Positions 6,665 to 7,700 of a stretch of DNA of 7,700 bases are shown piece by piece; position 1 is the stretch's first letter; each line of letters opens with the position of its first letter. The stretch lies in NCBI GenBank assembly GCA_021845705.1, contig JAJZVJ010000098.1, positions 1 to 7,700 on the forward strand. Reading direction: 5' to 3'. Below the pieces are notes generated by a model. It had not been told where the DNA came from. It did not search any database and was given only the letters and a program-made list of their open reading frames with translations. The position numbers and the translations under genes were made by a program. The DNA is from a bacterium. GTDB lineage: Bacteria > Elusimicrobiota > Elusimicrobia > Elusimicrobiales > UBA9959.

Positions 6665-7663
6665 ATGGACGCTACGATAGTTATCTCGGCCGTAATATTC
6701 TTCATCATGATAGTCCTGGCCAATACCGCCCGGATAGTCCCGCAGAAAACCGTTTACATCATAGAACGGCTGGGCAAATACAACGCCACGCTGGAGGCCG
6801 GTTTTCACATCCTTATACCTTTCGTGGACAAAGTGGCGTACAGGCACAGCATGAAAGAAATGGTGATGGACGTTCCTCCGCAGGTCTGCATCACCAAGGA
6901 CAACATCTCCGTGGAAGTGGACGGGATCCTCTACATTCAGATCGTGGACCCGACCAAGGCCTCCTACGGCGTTACCAACTATGAATTCGCCACCACCCAG
7001 CTGGCGCAGACCACCATGCGCAGCGAGATAGGCAAGATAGAGCTGGACCGCACCTTCGAGGAGCGGGAAAAGATAAATATGGAGATAGTCGCCGCGGTGG
7101 ACAAGGCCTCCCTCCCCTGGGGCATTAAAGTCACCCGCCACGAGATAAAGAACATTACCCCTCCGGAAAGCATAAAAGGCGCGATGGAAAAGCAGATGCG
7201 CGCCGAACGTGAAAAGCGCGCGCTTATAGCCGAATCCGAAGGGGACAAACAGGCGAAAATAAACCGTGCCGACGGCGAGAAGCAGCAGACCATAGCTCTT
7301 TCAGAGGGCGAAAAGATGAAGCGGATAAACGAGGCCGAAGGCCGCGGCCAGGAGATAGAGCGCGTCGCTTTCGCTACCGCGAAGGGCATACGCGAGATCG
7401 CCAACGCCATCAACGAAAAAGGCGGCGTCGACGCCGTCAACTTAAGGATAGCGGAACAGTACCTGGGCGAGTTCGGGAAACTCGCCAAAGTCAACAACAC
7501 CATGATAATCCCGGCGGAGCTCGGGGACGTGGCCGGCATGGTGGGCGCCATAGGCAAGGTCCTTACCACTACCCGCGCGCAGGCCGCTCAGGAGCCGGTG
7601 ACCGTTGCCAAGACTTCCGGCCAGCAATACCCTCCGCTGCAGCGCCCGTCGTCCCAGGCCTAG
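6665..7663 (+). CDS. qmcA: SPFH/stomatin family membrane protein (QmcA / paraslipin-like)
   Basis: The product is 332 residues and the gene is complete. One N-terminal membrane anchor (about 3-19) is followed by an SPFH (band 7) domain, about 23-180: ARIVPQKTVYIIERLGKY, LEAGFHILIPFVDKV, ITKDNISVEVDGILY, ELDRTFEEREKIN and LPWGIKVTRHEIKNITPP. It matches E. coli QmcA motif for motif from memory (VPQ...VERFGRY...NPWGIKVTRIEIRDVRPP) and is close to that protein's length (about 305). Residues 180-240 form a charged coiled coil built of 11-residue units, and 255-300 hold the usual QYL...NNTMIIPAELG C-terminal oligomerisation part. A Pro/Gln/Ser-rich tail ends the protein. The product is expected to form large ring-like assemblies on the cytoplasmic or periplasmic face of the inner membrane, with NfeD as partner. 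AAGGAG (6653-6658) lies 6 nt before the ATG, a strong ribosome-binding site, in contrast with the upstream nfeD gene. 21 of its 35 Ile codons are ATA. Confidence 0.93.
   Translation: MDATIVISAVIFFIMIVLANTARIVPQKTVYIIERLGKYNATLEAGFHILIPFVDKVAYRHSMKEMVMDVPPQVCITKDNISVEVDGILYIQIVDPTKASYGVTNYEFATTQLAQTTMRSEIGKIELDRTFEEREKINMEIVAAVDKASLPWGIKVTRHEIKNITPPESIKGAMEKQMRAEREKRALIAESEGDKQAKINRADGEKQQTIALSEGEKMKRINEAEGRGQEIERVAFATAKGIREIANAINEKGGVDAVNLRIAEQYLGEFGKLAKVNNTMIIPAELGDVAGMVGAIGKVLTTTRAQAAQEPVTVAKTSGQQYPPLQRPSSQA
7235..7366 (+). repeat. Four tandem 11-residue coiled-coil units in the stomatin-like protein
   Basis: Residues 191-234 divide without gaps into SEGDKQAKINR, ADGEKQQTIAL, SEGEKMKRINE and AEGRGQEIERV. 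Each unit starts [S/A][E/D]G. The repeat is seen at protein level; the DNA copies have diverged. E. coli QmcA has comparable KAEGEKQSQIL-type units, so this is a family feature consistent with a right-handed hendecad coiled coil rather than a recent duplication. Confidence 0.75.
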
Positions 7664-7700
7664 CGCTTTGCGACCGCGCATCACAACAACGGCAAACGAC
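7664..7700. other. Non-coding end of window, nothing recognised
   Basis: These 37 nt after the last stop show no hairpin with a T-tract, no ribosome-binding site followed by a start codon, and no start of a recognisable gene. Confidence 0.6.

Noticed and set aside
6542..7141. Long open frame on the minus strand across the nfeD-stomatin junction
   Set aside because: It is antisense to two well-supported genes. Long antisense frames are common in GC-rich DNA, and no ribosome-binding site or known motif supports it.
1..7700. CRISPR arrays, insertion sequences, tRNA genes or long DNA repeats
   Set aside because: The window is filled by coding sequence with short gaps. No direct repeats with spacers, transposase motifs or tRNA-like cloverleaf were noticed by eye.

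Overview
The window is GC-rich, tightly packed bacterial DNA with all genes on the + strand: five protein-coding genes, the first cut by the left edge. No RNA gene, mobile element or CRISPR array is visible. The abundant Fe-S and flavin redox proteins suggest an anaerobic or fermentative bacterium, and a signal-peptide protein of a family common in Gram-negatives suggests a two-membrane envelope. Isoleucine is often written ATA despite the high GC (21 of 35 Ile codons in the last gene), an unusual combination I associate with Elusimicrobiota-type genomes. That lineage guess is weak, because no ribosomal or other phylogenetic marker is present.

Region 1 (1-4166) is a redox operon. It opens with the C-terminus of a NuoF/HydB-type NADH-binding flavoprotein subunit that carries a C-terminal 2x[4Fe-4S] ferredoxin. 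Through an ATGA overlap it is joined to a 1232-residue fusion: a 2Fe-2S ferredoxin domain, a GltD/NfnB-like 2x[4Fe-4S] plus FAD/NAD(P) module, a CxxCxC cysteine cluster, a 2x[4Fe-4S] ferredoxin, and a formate-dehydrogenase alpha-like domain. The last domain has lost the catalytic Cys/Sec region, the Lys of the CxKG motif and the C-terminal molybdopterin dinucleotide-binding domain. With an NADH site in one subunit and a GltD-type, probably NADP(H), site in the other, the pair looks like a NAD(H)/NADP(H)/ferredoxin transhydrogenase related to the Nfn and Stn (Sporomusa-type Nfn) bifurcating enzymes, with a dead formate dehydrogenase domain attached.

Region 2 (4171-6090) starts 4 nt after that stop codon. 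It encodes an exported 639-residue protein of the DUF4105 / Lnb N-terminal periplasmic domain family with a beta-rich C-terminal half. The family's conserved His and Cys are both replaced by Gly, so it looks like a pseudoenzyme.

Region 3 (6091-7663) follows a 104-nt gap that holds a weak possible terminator and a sigma70-like promoter. The promoter sits so close to the next ATG that the message may be leaderless. It drives an NfeD-like membrane protein and a stomatin/QmcA-like SPFH protein, a widely conserved membrane-organisation pair. The last 37 nt contain no recognisable feature.
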